A stretch of 64,000 nt of DNA from JAVJSU01 sp040219275. GTDB lineage: Bacteria > Chloroflexota > Anaerolineae > Aggregatilineales > Phototrophicaceae. The position numbers and the translations under genes were made by a program. Below the pieces are notes generated by a model. The model saw nothing but the letters and a program-made list of their open reading frames with translations, had not been told where the DNA came from and did no database searches. Of the stretch, positions 32,223 through 40,965 are shown piece after piece (the first letter of the stretch is position 1; each line of letters starts with the position of its first letter). The stretch is taken from positions 216,034 through 280,033 of the forward strand of contig JAVJSU010000042.1 in the NCBI GenBank assembly GCA_040219275.1. Direction: 5' to 3'.

Positions 32223-33620
32223 TCAGAGTTTGTAAGTACGCTTCGCCAACCCATACGCCATCTCATGCACCATCGCCCGCGCATCTTCGTCGTCGATGAT
32301 CTGGCGCACGACTAGCCCCGCTAACCAATCCGCGCTGGCACGTCGCCACACATCATGACGCGCAGGGATGGATGGGAATGCCCGCGTATCATCATTAAAG
32401 CCTGCTGTATTATATAGTCCGGCGGTTTCAATAACATCATCCAGAAACGTTCGCATCCCTTTAAGGCTATCAAAGAACCACCACGGCGGTCCTAAACGTA
32501 GAATCGGATAATGTCCGGCGAGGGGGGCGAGTTCGCGGCTGTAGGTCGTTTCATCGAGATTAAAGAGGACGAGCGTTAAATCCGGTGAATTCCCATAACG
32601 ATCTAACAGCGGTTTGAGGTTGCGGGTGAATTCGCTGGTAAGCGGGATATCCGCGCCCATATCTCGCCCGAAACGCTCGAAAATAGACGGGTTATGATTG
32701 CGATAGGAGCCGATATGCAATTGCATCACCAAGCCGTCATCAATGCTCATGCGTGCCATTTCGATCAGCATGTGTCCGGTGAATTGACGGGCATCTTCCG
32801 CGCTGGCATCACCTTTAAGCGCCCGCTGGAAAATCGCGTCAGCGTCCTGGTCACTTAATGGACTGGTATAGGCGGTCAGTGCGGCGTGATCGGTGGCAGT
32901 CGCGCCCATTGATTTGAAATGTGCGCGGCGCTGTTCTAATGCGCGGATGTAGGAGCGATAATCGGTTATCGTAATGCCAGAAACGGTGCTGAGTGTGTCG
33001 ATATTTTTGATCCAGCCCTCTGTATCCAGATTCACCACCGCATCCGGGCGGAAGGTTGGCACAACCCGACCCGACCAACCCGACTCACGAATTTTCTGAT
33101 GATGCTCAAGCGTGTCCGTTGCCGCATCGGTGGTCGCCAGCACTTCGACATTGAAGCGCTCGAACAAACGGCGCGGGCGAAATTCATCCTGCGAGAGTTT
33201 TTCGGTAATTTGTGTGTAAATGTCCTGCGCGTTTGCGCCATTTATTTTGAGCGAAACGCTAAACACATCCCGCAATTCATCGCGTAGCCAGATGCCGGTG
33301 GGTGTGGCACGCATCAAATGCCAATTATCACACACGGTCTGCCATATTTTGCGATGATCGGTCTCGACTGCGCCACCGTCTTTGCGTGGAATACCTAACG
33401 ATTCCATCGAAATCCCCTGCGAATACATCATACGGAAGATGTAATGGTCGGGGATAATGAGCAAATCGACGGGCGTTCCGAGTTCATAATTTGGATCGGC
33501 GAATAAACGGGGATCAACATGCCCGTGCGGGCAAATTAACGGCAAATCTTTCACCGTTTCATACAAATCGCTTGCGATATTTCGCTGTGCAGGATCAGGC
33601 GAGAAATACAGATCGGGCAT
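32223..33620 (-). CDS. uxaC: Uronate (glucuronate/galacturonate) isomerase
   Basis: The 465-residue amidohydrolase-superfamily enzyme shows CPHGHVDPRLFADP (metal-site His near residues 32 and 34), GTPVDLLIIPDHYIFRMMYSQG, DYRSYIRALEQRR, MQLHIGSYRNHN and the C-terminal FNDDTRAFPSIPARHDVWRRASADWLAG. It isomerises D-glucuronate to D-fructuronate and D-galacturonate to D-tagaturonate. It is the first catabolic step in this operon and follows the Gfo/Idh/MocA gene by 50 bases. Confidence 0.95.
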   Translation of the reverse strand: MPDLYFSPDPAQRNIASDLYETVKDLPLICPHGHVDPRLFADPNYELGTPVDLLIIPDHYIFRMMYSQGISMESLGIPRKDGGAVETDHRKIWQTVCDNWHLMRATPTGIWLRDELRDVFSVSLKINGANAQDIYTQITEKLSQDEFRPRRLFERFNVEVLATTDAATDTLEHHQKIRESGWSGRVVPTFRPDAVVNLDTEGWIKNIDTLSTVSGITITDYRSYIRALEQRRAHFKSMGATATDHAALTAYTSPLSDQDADAIFQRALKGDASAEDARQFTGHMLIEMARMSIDDGLVMQLHIGSYRNHNPSIFERFGRDMGADIPLTSEFTRNLKPLLDRYGNSPDLTLVLFNLDETTYSRELAPLAGHYPILRLGPPWWFFDSLKGMRTFLDDVIETAGLYNTAGFNDDTRAFPSIPARHDVWRRASADWLAGLVVRQIIDDEDARAMVHEMAYGLAKRTYKL

Positions 33621-33670
33621 CTAAAAATCCCTTTTTGGGTACGAGTTATAGATCAAAAAACTGCGAGGGC

Positions 33671-34993
33671 TTATGGTTTCGTGGGTGCGCGTTCTGGTAA
33701 TTCAAATAAGTCCGCCACTTTGACCATCTGCTCTGTTTGCATGGAGATATTACCGCAAATGCCCACAAGAATCGAAGCCGCGCCGTCGATATGCGAAGCC
33801 GCTCGATGAAAGGGATCATACGGCGGATTTGACGAGAAAATCTGTTCCAGCATCACGGGATCAGCGCCACCATGCCCGCCATCGCCCATCGGCACATCGA
33901 CATCATAGGACTCACCAAACATAGGATATGCACGCATCCGGGCGGTTTTGAACGCGCCCTTGCTTGCCTTCGCTGAACCATCGCCCTGCAAATGGTTGAT
34001 GTTTTCGGCGATGTCCATTTCGATGCGCCCCTTTGTCCCCGTGATGGCGACGCGCAACCCCTCCCAGGGGGAATAGGCGATGAGGTTATAAGAGAGTAAC
34101 GCGCCGTTACGATAGCGAACGGAAACATTCATCGTGTCTTCGATGGTGATCGGTTCGCCAAACACATTACGATCTCTCAGATAGCCTGTTTCGGCTTCCG
34201 CGTTGAGATAAAGTTCCTTGTAGATCGCTTTATCATTAAGAGACAGGGCGAAGGGATCGTCTTTGGCTTCTGGCACATTGGTATAGCGCGTATAATTGTA
34301 GGATTCTCCGCGTTCTTGCGCGTTTTCCTTGCCATAAAAAAGCAAATCGCCCATCGCAAACACATCTTTGGGATACGAATCAATCCACCAATTCACCAGA
34401 TCAAAATGGTGGGTGGATTTATGCACCAGTAACCCGCCGCTATTGTGCTTTTCACGATGCCAGCGCCGGAAATAATCCGCGCCATGACTGGTATCCAGCA
34501 TCCATGAAAAATCGACGGTTAACGGACGACCAATAACACCCTGCATGACTAATTCGCGGAATCTTGTATAGGCGGGTGCATAGCGATAATTAAAGGTGAC
34601 GCGCAATGACCGTCCGGTGCGATCTATGGCATCGTAAATTGCGTTGACCTTGCCAATATCGGTGGTCATCGGCTTTTCACTGATGACATCACAACCAAGT
34701 TCCATCGCACGGACAATATAGAGGTGATGGGTTGCATCCATGGTTGTCACAATGACGGTATCGGGGTGCGTTTCTGCGATCATCGCATCAAAGTTCGACG
34801 CGAGGTAGGTCGGACGCGGTGCAAGCCCTAGATTTTCACCCAGTTGCTTGTTATACCAGTCCATGCGTGTCTGGCTGAGATCACAAAAGGCGACCAATTC
34901 GGCTTCGTCTGCATAGGTTCTGGTTATGGCTTCCACGAACATGCCTGCGCGTGAGCCAGTACCTACGAGTGCATAACGTTTTTTGGTGCTCAT
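33671..34993 (-). CDS. Gfo/Idh/MocA-family oxidoreductase
   Basis: The 440-residue protein has the Rossmann motif RYALVGTGSRAGMFVEAI, AELVAFCDLS, the EKP motif (DVISEKPMTTD, Lys expected in catalysis) and the family C-terminal sheet domain (SHGADYFRRWHREKHNSGGLLVHKSTHHFDLVNWW). It is longer than the usual 330-380 residues. NAD(P)-dependent oxidation or reduction of a sugar or sugar acid is expected. Its place before uxaC suggests it processes a modified uronate or an oligouronide end. The start is preceded by an AGAGGG-type site. Confidence 0.88.
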   Translation of the reverse strand: MSTKKRYALVGTGSRAGMFVEAITRTYADEAELVAFCDLSQTRMDWYNKQLGENLGLAPRPTYLASNFDAMIAETHPDTVIVTTMDATHHLYIVRAMELGCDVISEKPMTTDIGKVNAIYDAIDRTGRSLRVTFNYRYAPAYTRFRELVMQGVIGRPLTVDFSWMLDTSHGADYFRRWHREKHNSGGLLVHKSTHHFDLVNWWIDSYPKDVFAMGDLLFYGKENAQERGESYNYTRYTNVPEAKDDPFALSLNDKAIYKELYLNAEAETGYLRDRNVFGEPITIEDTMNVSVRYRNGALLSYNLIAYSPWEGLRVAITGTKGRIEMDIAENINHLQGDGSAKASKGAFKTARMRAYPMFGESYDVDVPMGDGGHGGADPVMLEQIFSSNPPYDPFHRAASHIDGAASILVGICGNISMQTEQMVKVADLFELPERAPTKP

Positions 34994-35041
34994 TTAAAAC
35001 AAACCCTCTTAATTATCAACTAAGGCGTTATGTCTAATTAC

Positions 35042-35677
35042 TCAATATTTAATAAGTGCAAATTGGTCTGCGGGAACGTACTTCGTCACCACAAACCACG
35101 TCCCCCGACAAGCAACATAGGCGGCAATTGCCCCAACACAAATGATGAATGCGGCGGATGGCAAGATGGTTGAAAAGACAAACGTTGCGATGAACCCCAA
35201 ACAGGTAACGAAGCTCCAGATCGGTTGGGCAAAAACAAGCTGTATGGAAAATTTCAGAATCTGTTTTAGCGGTACATCCCAGATCGCAACCAATACCCAG
35301 ATATACACATTAACCATCAGGAATATCACCAGCGTAATCAGCGTTACACCACGCGAAAGAAATACCAGAATATCCGACGAATCCATTGCCTGAATGATGA
35401 GCAAGTTGAAGTACAAAAACGATACAATCAAAATATCCATCAGCGCAACGGCGTAGGCTTTTTGCCATGTTTGCCGGATTGCGCTGAAGAAAATGGTGAA
35501 GACCCGCGTGTTTCGATCATCCATCCAGTGGAACATCGTCGCCAATAACCCGACGAAGGCAAGCGGGATGGTAATGACCAGTAGACAAAGCATGATCCAT
35601 AGCATATTCGCAAGAACAGGGGATGACCAAACCTCAAGGTCATCTCTGAACCCTGTTTTGAATATTTTTGTCGCCAT
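35042..35677 (-). CDS. YesL-type (DUF624) membrane protein
   Basis: The 211-residue protein has five or six predicted membrane helices and the DUF624 pattern (an N-terminal WSSPVLANMLWIMLCLLVITIPLAFVGLLATMFHWMDD and an FFSAIRQTWQKA segment). YesL-type proteins are regularly encoded with CUT1 permeases for plant cell-wall oligosaccharides in Bacillus; their molecular role is not known. Here it sits four bases after the second permease and before the Gfo/Idh/MocA gene, consistent with that association. Confidence 0.78.
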   Translation of the reverse strand: MATKIFKTGFRDDLEVWSSPVLANMLWIMLCLLVITIPLAFVGLLATMFHWMDDRNTRVFTIFFSAIRQTWQKAYAVALMDILIVSFLYFNLLIIQAMDSSDILVFLSRGVTLITLVIFLMVNVYIWVLVAIWDVPLKQILKFSIQLVFAQPIWSFVTCLGFIATFVFSTILPSAAFIICVGAIAAYVACRGTWFVVTKYVPADQFALIKY

Positions 35678-35681
35678 CTGA

Positions 35682-36584
35682 TTACCCTTTTAAGCCTGTG
35701 GTTGCAATACCCTGCACCAGATACCGCTGGAAGAAAACAAACAGCAAGAGCGCAGGCAATAATGATAACCCCAACATGGCAAAGATCGCACCCCAGTTCG
35801 TGATGCTACTCGCATCCGTGAAAGACCGGAGCGCCACAGAGACAGTATATAACTTCGGATCTGTAAGATAGATCAACGGACCCAGAAAGTCATCCCATGT
35901 CCAGTAAAATGAGAAGATCGCCGCGGTGATGATGGCGGGCTTTAGCTGAGGTCCAATCACATAGCGGAAGATGCCGAATTGTGTTGCACCATCAATCATC
36001 GCCGCTTCATCCAGATCAAGCGGAATTCCACGAATAAATTGCACGATCATAAAGATGAAAAATGCGCTCCCGCCAAAACGTGGAACGAGCAACGGTAGGA
36101 AGGTATTTATCCAATCCAGCTGTGTGAAGATGATATATTGCGGAATCAGCAAAACTTCACTTGGGAGCATCAAGGTCAGGAGCATAATCGTAAACCAGAT
36201 GCGCTTGCCTTTAAACTTGATGCGTGCAAAGCCAAACCCGACAACCACAGACGCACTGACCTGTATGAGCGTTCCTAACCCTGCATAAATGAAGGAATTT
36301 TTGAAGAATGTGGCAAAGGTAATGCCACCAAACCCACGCCATCCTTCAACATAATTTTCAAAACGCAATTCAGATGGAATGAGGGTGGTAATACTGGTGA
36401 AAATTTCATCCGGTGCTTTGAGTGAGCTAGAAAATAACCACAACACAGGGTAGAGCATAATAAAGCCAAAGAAACCCACGCCAATATGATAGAGAATTGA
36501 CTTTATGAGTTCCTCGCGCTTTTTCTGCGCTTTCAATTGCGCAGTGGACGTTTTGCGTTCAGGTGTATCTATCACAGTTGCCAT
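35682..36584 (-). CDS. CUT1 sugar ABC transporter permease (MalG/UgpE type)
   Basis: The 300-residue protein has six predicted helices, the LYPVLWLFSSSLKAPDEIF start of MalG-type permeases, and the EAA loop DEAAMIDGATQFGIFRYVIGPQLKPAI. It ends with FVFFQRYLVQGIATTGLKG, the usual CUT1 C-terminus. It follows the MalF-type gene by six bases. Together they import the sugar bound by the protein at 37662-38960, likely an oligogalacturonide or other uronate-containing sugar judging from the catabolic genes downstream. Confidence 0.93.
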   Translation of the reverse strand: MATVIDTPERKTSTAQLKAQKKREELIKSILYHIGVGFFGFIMLYPVLWLFSSSLKAPDEIFTSITTLIPSELRFENYVEGWRGFGGITFATFFKNSFIYAGLGTLIQVSASVVVGFGFARIKFKGKRIWFTIMLLTLMLPSEVLLIPQYIIFTQLDWINTFLPLLVPRFGGSAFFIFMIVQFIRGIPLDLDEAAMIDGATQFGIFRYVIGPQLKPAIITAAIFSFYWTWDDFLGPLIYLTDPKLYTVSVALRSFTDASSITNWGAIFAMLGLSLLPALLLFVFFQRYLVQGIATTGLKG

Positions 36585-36590
36585 ATCGTT

Positions 36591-37562
36591 TTACTCCACA
36601 TCTGTTTCATAGTAAACCCAACGACTGGACAACTTAAAGTTGATCGCCGTCAAAATGGCAATCACAAACAGCAAGACCCACGCCATTGACGCGGCATACC
36701 CCATCTGGAAGGAGTTAAACGCACGGTTATACAGGTAGATCGCATAAAATAGCGTTGTATCCAGCGGTGCGCCGCGACCACCCGTGACAATGAAGGCTTG
36801 CGTAAACGTTCTAAATGCGCCGATCATTTGAATAATCACATTGAAGAAAATAATTGGTGTGAGCAATGGCAGGGTGATGCGCGTAAACTTCCTGATCGCG
36901 CTTGCGCCATCAATTTCTGCCGCTTCGTAAAATTCTTGCGGAATTTGCCGCAATCCAGCGAGAAAAATAAGCATGGGTGACCCAAATTGCCACGCGGCGA
37001 GGATAATCAATGTCCAGATGGCAGTATCTGGATTACCGAGCCAACGAATCGGTTGGTCAAGTCCGAGGATCATCAAGAACGCATTTACCAGCCCCTCTGT
37101 ACCGAATAACTGTCGCCACATGACTGCAACAGCGACACTGCCGCCGATCATCGACGGGATGTAGTATGCGGCGCGATAGAAGTACACACCACGACGGGGT
37201 GTGTTTAGGAGCATGGCGATGAAAAGCGCGGCGGATAGACGTAAAGGTACGGAAAAGATCACATATTTGATCGTCGCGTTTACCGAACGCCAGTAGCGGG
37301 GATCTTCAGAAAACATACGTGTAAAGTTATCCAGACCGATGAAGTTACCCCGATTGCTGAGTGTGTCAAAATCCGTGAATGCCAGTCCTGCGGAGATAAT
37401 CATTGGAACCATCGTGAATAATAGGAAGGCAATCAACCACGGGGAGATGAACAAATACCCCGCGAGGTTGTTCATCTTAAAATCCCGATTTTTCTTGCGC
37501 GGTTTAGCAGTAGATTTGGGTTTCTCTACCGTTTCAGACGTAGATAACGTCGTATTCGCCAT
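36591..37562 (-). CDS. CUT1 sugar ABC transporter permease (MalF/UgpA type)
   Basis: The 323-residue protein has a basic cytoplasmic N-terminus, then AGYLFISPWLIAFLLFTMVPMIISAGLAFTDFD, a canonical UgpA-type start, and the EAA loop YEAAEIDGASAIRKFTRITLPLLTPII. It is separated from the upstream solute-binding gene by a 12-bp hairpin. The ATP-binding subunit is absent from the window. Confidence 0.94.
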   Translation of the reverse strand: MANTTLSTSETVEKPKSTAKPRKKNRDFKMNNLAGYLFISPWLIAFLLFTMVPMIISAGLAFTDFDTLSNRGNFIGLDNFTRMFSEDPRYWRSVNATIKYVIFSVPLRLSAALFIAMLLNTPRRGVYFYRAAYYIPSMIGGSVAVAVMWRQLFGTEGLVNAFLMILGLDQPIRWLGNPDTAIWTLIILAAWQFGSPMLIFLAGLRQIPQEFYEAAEIDGASAIRKFTRITLPLLTPIIFFNVIIQMIGAFRTFTQAFIVTGGRGAPLDTTLFYAIYLYNRAFNSFQMGYAASMAWVLLFVIAILTAINFKLSSRWVYYETDVE

Positions 37563-37600
37563 AAGTAAATATCCTCAAAATTATTTTCAATTAATAAATT

Positions 37601-37633
37601 AAGTAGTGGAGACAGACATCATCTCCACTACTT
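37601..37633 (-). terminator. Intercistronic hairpin after the uronate-operon binding protein
   Basis: AAGTAGTGGAGA (37601-37612) and TCTCCACTACTT (37622-37633) form a perfect 12-bp stem with a 9-base loop, followed on the minus strand by A/T-rich sequence. It separates the binding-protein gene from the permease genes. Confidence 0.8.
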
Positions 37634-37661
37634 ATTATTCTACAATTTTGGGATGCGTCCG

Positions 37662-38960
37662 CTATTGAGCGTTCTGTGCGAGAATCAGGTCTGATTCTTC
37701 AACGAAGAAGTCAAAGCCGTCTGCCGCATCTAACATACCGAAGAGAACTGGTTCAACATATTGCGGGTACAAAATGTTGGTGTTAATGTCGCTCCAACCA
37801 GCAGGATCGGGCGGCGGTACCGGGCTGGCGGATTCACCAACCTGCGCGATGTACTCGAAGATTGAGGCTGTAACCGCATCAACTGATTCTGCTAAGTGTG
37901 CTTGTACGACAGATGAAACCGGCACACCACGTTCAGCAAATAAGACATCATTTGCTTCTAAGCTGTTGGTGAAGTAGTCGATGAACATCGCGGCTTCTTC
38001 TACGGTTTCACAACCTTCTGTTATGGAGAAGAACATGGACGGTTTCAGGTAGTTTGCGGACTGTCCACCGGCGACGCGGGGCAGTGGGTAGAGCACGAAG
38101 TTACGATCTTCACCGGCGGCGGTATACAGTGCAACCAGTTGATTACTCCACTGATAGCGAATCGCCTCTGTACCTTCAACAATCGGTGATCCTTCAAGAC
38201 CGGGTGCGGAAACATCAGCTTGTTCTTCCATGCTGGCGATTGCACCGGATTCCATCAGTCTGTGAATACGATTCAGATGGTCAATCCACACTGTTGAATC
38301 TTCGATACCAATGGCGGTTCCATCGTCAGTGAAAAGCCACTGACCATCACTGAGAAGCACGGATTTCATGTTGGCATCATCCCACGGGCCATATGCAATT
38401 GACCAGATTCCCAGCGCATCATGAATTTGTGTGGAAATGGTTTCGAAATCTTCCCATGTCCAATCCCATGCAGGTAATTCAACGCCAGCGGCTTCGAAAG
38501 CATCTGCATCGAGGATGTAAACCTGTGAGTTGGTACCAAGGCTGAGACCATAGGTTTCGCCGTTGACCATACCGCTATTGAGGATGGACTCACTAACATT
38601 TGAGACATCAACTGCGCCAGATGCAAAAAGATCGTCCATCGGAAGCAGTAAATCGCGGGATGCCCATTCTGTCAGGAAGGCATAATCTTGTTGCATGATA
38701 CAAGCGACGTTGCCGCCAGCCGCCTGTGTATTCACGCGTGTCCAATAGTCAGCCCAGCCGGAGAATTCAAACACGACATCAATTTCAGGGTGTTCGGCTT
38801 CGAACTGTTCAATAACTTCAATTGTACGATCATGGCGATTCTGTGAACCCCACCATGTGATTGTAAGTTCGACCTGATCTTGTGCCATAACATTTACAGA
38901 AAACAGAAGCAGAAGCGAAATCATGGTCGTAATAAGAATAACGATTTTCGAGTTTTTCAT
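37662..38960 (-). CDS. CUT1 sugar ABC solute-binding protein (family 1)
   Basis: The 432-residue exported protein has a signal peptide (KIVILITTMISLLLLFSVNVMAQ) cut before Q, without lipobox. The mature part shows VELTITWWGSQNRHDRTIEVIEQFEAEHPEIDVVFEFSGWADYW, WDWTWEDFETISTQI and YVEPVLFGMLDA, typical of family-1 sugar-binding proteins. It heads the uronate operon and is divergent from the gntR gene. Uptake of uronate or oligouronate is inferred from the operon, not from the binding site. Confidence 0.93.
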   Translation of the reverse strand: MKNSKIVILITTMISLLLLFSVNVMAQDQVELTITWWGSQNRHDRTIEVIEQFEAEHPEIDVVFEFSGWADYWTRVNTQAAGGNVACIMQQDYAFLTEWASRDLLLPMDDLFASGAVDVSNVSESILNSGMVNGETYGLSLGTNSQVYILDADAFEAAGVELPAWDWTWEDFETISTQIHDALGIWSIAYGPWDDANMKSVLLSDGQWLFTDDGTAIGIEDSTVWIDHLNRIHRLMESGAIASMEEQADVSAPGLEGSPIVEGTEAIRYQWSNQLVALYTAAGEDRNFVLYPLPRVAGGQSANYLKPSMFFSITEGCETVEEAAMFIDYFTNSLEANDVLFAERGVPVSSVVQAHLAESVDAVTASIFEYIAQVGESASPVPPPDPAGWSDINTNILYPQYVEPVLFGMLDAADGFDFFVEESDLILAQNAQ

Positions 38961-39055
38961 TTTTGCATCAATCCTTAGTTACTTGTGAAAATCTATACGT
39001 TTGAATATTGCTTGTAGATCGTGTTGTCTTTTTCTTTTGTAAAATATGTTCCCCC

Positions 39056-39084
39056 TCTAAATTGAACGGACACTGGTCTGCCAA
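39056..39084 (-). promoter_or_regulatory. Weak candidate promoter for the uronate operon
   Basis: On the minus strand TTGGCA (39084-39079) and TTTAGA (39061-39056) are 17 bases apart. The -35 is good, the -10 poor. Another start may exist closer to the gene. Confidence 0.3.
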
Positions 39085-39168
39085 ACCCATCACATTTCTT
39101 TAAGTAAATCCGCAAATCACGGTAAATATCGGCTAAAATGTGGTTTGTCATGGGTTAGCAAATCTAAC

Positions 39169-39203
39169 TTGGCAATTACGTGATTTTCCTATATCATATA
39201 GGA
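39169..39203 (+). promoter_or_regulatory. gntR promoter with operator over the -10 box
   Basis: TTGGCA (39169-39174), 17 bases, TATCAT (39192-39197). The -10 lies inside a perfect 17-bp palindrome, TCCTATATCATATAGGA (39187-39203), so a bound regulator would block polymerase. This is the likely GntR autoregulatory site and may also affect the divergent uronate operon. Confidence 0.75.
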
Positions 39204-39230
39204 TATATGATTTTTTGCAAGGATTTTCTT

Positions 39231-39914
39231 ATGTCACTTGAGTTTCGTAGTAAAAAAGAAATCGTTTATGACCTATTACGTGACAACATTCTCAAGGGGA
39301 AATATAAGCCCGGCTCACGTTTAGTCATTGATGATCTGGCATCCAAATTGAATGTCAGCCAAATTCCTATTCGCGAAGCCATTCGACAACTTGAAGCTGA
39401 TGGCTTTGTCACCACAGAACCTTATGTTGGTGCTACGGTCACCCAAATTGATGCCAACTTTATCTATGAAGTGTTCGCACTTTTAGAATCGATGGAAATC
39501 ATTGGTAGCCGTTCTGCGTGCCGTGTTATGTCTGATGAACAATTGGAGACACTCGTTCAGATGACGGCGGAGATGGATCAGGTCGTTACTAAACCGGATG
39601 AATGGTCAAATCAAAACAAGGCATTTCATCTGTATATCTGCGAAATTGCCCAGACTGATCTTGTCATGAAAATGATGCAAAAAGTTTTCGATCACTGGGA
39701 TCGCCTCCGTTTGCACTATCTACAGGATGTCTCCGCGAATCGCATTCTGGAAGCGCAGGATCAACACAAACAACTGCTCGAAGCGTTTATTCAATGTGAT
39801 CCTGACGAGGTTGAGCGCATTATCCGCGAACACAATCAGCGTGCTTTACAGAGCTACATCCAACACTTAGAGTCCGAGGGGCATCTCGTGCCAACAACGG
39901 ATGGCGGGCAATAG
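39231..39914 (+). CDS. GntR/FadR-type (FCD) transcriptional regulator
   Basis: The 227-residue protein has the GntR winged helix (IVYDLLRDNILKGKYKPGSRLVIDDLASKLNVSQIPIREAIRQLEADGFV) and a helical FCD effector domain (about 85-215) with the metal-site His pattern suggested by KAFHLYICE and REHNQRAL. FCD regulators of this type (UxuR, ExuR, KdgR-like) often sense uronates or 2-keto-3-deoxygluconate. The frame opens at 39180 with GTG, but AAGGA precedes the ATG at 39231 and the promoter/operator overlaps the upstream part, so 39231 is used. It divides the uronate operon from the plus-strand carbohydrate operon. Confidence 0.9.
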   Translation: MSLEFRSKKEIVYDLLRDNILKGKYKPGSRLVIDDLASKLNVSQIPIREAIRQLEADGFVTTEPYVGATVTQIDANFIYEVFALLESMEIIGSRSACRVMSDEQLETLVQMTAEMDQVVTKPDEWSNQNKAFHLYICEIAQTDLVMKMMQKVFDHWDRLRLHYLQDVSANRILEAQDQHKQLLEAFIQCDPDEVERIIREHNQRALQSYIQHLESEGHLVPTTDGGQ

Positions 39915-39999
39915 GAGTGGCGCTTTCAATCATTCATTAACACGATCATCAACACGATTTACTGTGGGCAATGCCCTTATAAATTAAAGACAAATAATC

Positions 40000-40953
40000 A
40001 TGATAGAGACAACGTTAAATCCGACTGAACTCATTCAAACCAATCGCCGGATTGCTGGATATTCCGCGATTTTGCTCCCGTTTCTCGACGATCATTCGAT
40101 TGATTGGGATAGTTTCTGCGCGCACGTCGCCAGAACTGCCGATGCTGGTCTTATCCCTGCGGTGAATATGGATACGGGCTATGTAAACCTGCTGGATGCG
40201 CCTACCCGCGAAGAAGTGCTCAAAAGAACGCAGGACACCGCGGGGGATGCGGGATTTGTTGCGGGGGCGTTCGTTGCGGATACCCCGAATGATGGCTGGA
40301 ATTTGGAGGCTTATCGTAAGCAAATTGATTTAATCCATGCTTACGATGGAACACCGATTATTTTTCAGTCGTACGGATTGACCTCCCAATCCTCAGAAGC
40401 CATTGTGGAGTCTTATGCTCAATTGGCAGATTTTTGCCCGCAATTTATCGGTTTTGAATTAGGCACAATGTTCGCGCCTTTCGGGAAAATCTATGATCTG
40501 GATGTGTATCAGGGTCTGATGGAAATTTCACAGTGCATCGGCGCAAAACATTCGTCGCTTAGTCGTGAGCTTGAGTGGCAACGGTTAACTTTGCGTAATG
40601 AAGTTCGACCAGAATTTAAGGTCTTTACTGGCAACGACCTTGCGATTGATATGGTCATGTACGGGAGCGATTATCTGCTCGGACTCAGTACATTTTCACC
40701 AGAATTATTCGCCAAACGTGATGCAATGTGGGAAAGTGGCGATCCTAAATTTTACGCATTGAATGATGTGCTCCAATATCTTGGTTTTATCGCATTTCGC
40801 CCCCCTGTGCCGGCATATAAACACAGCGCGGCACAATTTCTGAAGTTACTTGGTTGGATCAAAACTGATGAAACGCATCCTTTATCCCCACGTCGTCCAC
40901 AAAGCGACATCGCCATTTTGCGCGATATTGTGGAACGTCTGGAACTTCTTTAA
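40000..40953 (+). CDS. Dihydrodipicolinate synthase/KDG aldolase-family protein
   Basis: The 317-residue TIM-barrel protein resembles the DapA/NAL class I aldolase family, with the Schiff-base Lys expected at K183 (IGAKHSSLSR) and Tyr in NMDTGYVN. The usual GTTGE motif of DapA is replaced by NMDTGYVNL, so it is not a lysine-pathway enzyme. It could cleave a 2-keto-3-deoxy sugar acid, which would complete the uronate pathway that lacks a KDG kinase/KDPG aldolase pair here. That assignment is inference from location next to the GntR gene. Confidence 0.78.
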   Translation: MIETTLNPTELIQTNRRIAGYSAILLPFLDDHSIDWDSFCAHVARTADAGLIPAVNMDTGYVNLLDAPTREEVLKRTQDTAGDAGFVAGAFVADTPNDGWNLEAYRKQIDLIHAYDGTPIIFQSYGLTSQSSEAIVESYAQLADFCPQFIGFELGTMFAPFGKIYDLDVYQGLMEISQCIGAKHSSLSRELEWQRLTLRNEVRPEFKVFTGNDLAIDMVMYGSDYLLGLSTFSPELFAKRDAMWESGDPKFYALNDVLQYLGFIAFRPPVPAYKHSAAQFLKLLGWIKTDETHPLSPRRPQSDIAILRDIVERLELL

Positions 40954-40965
40954 GGACAAAAAATA

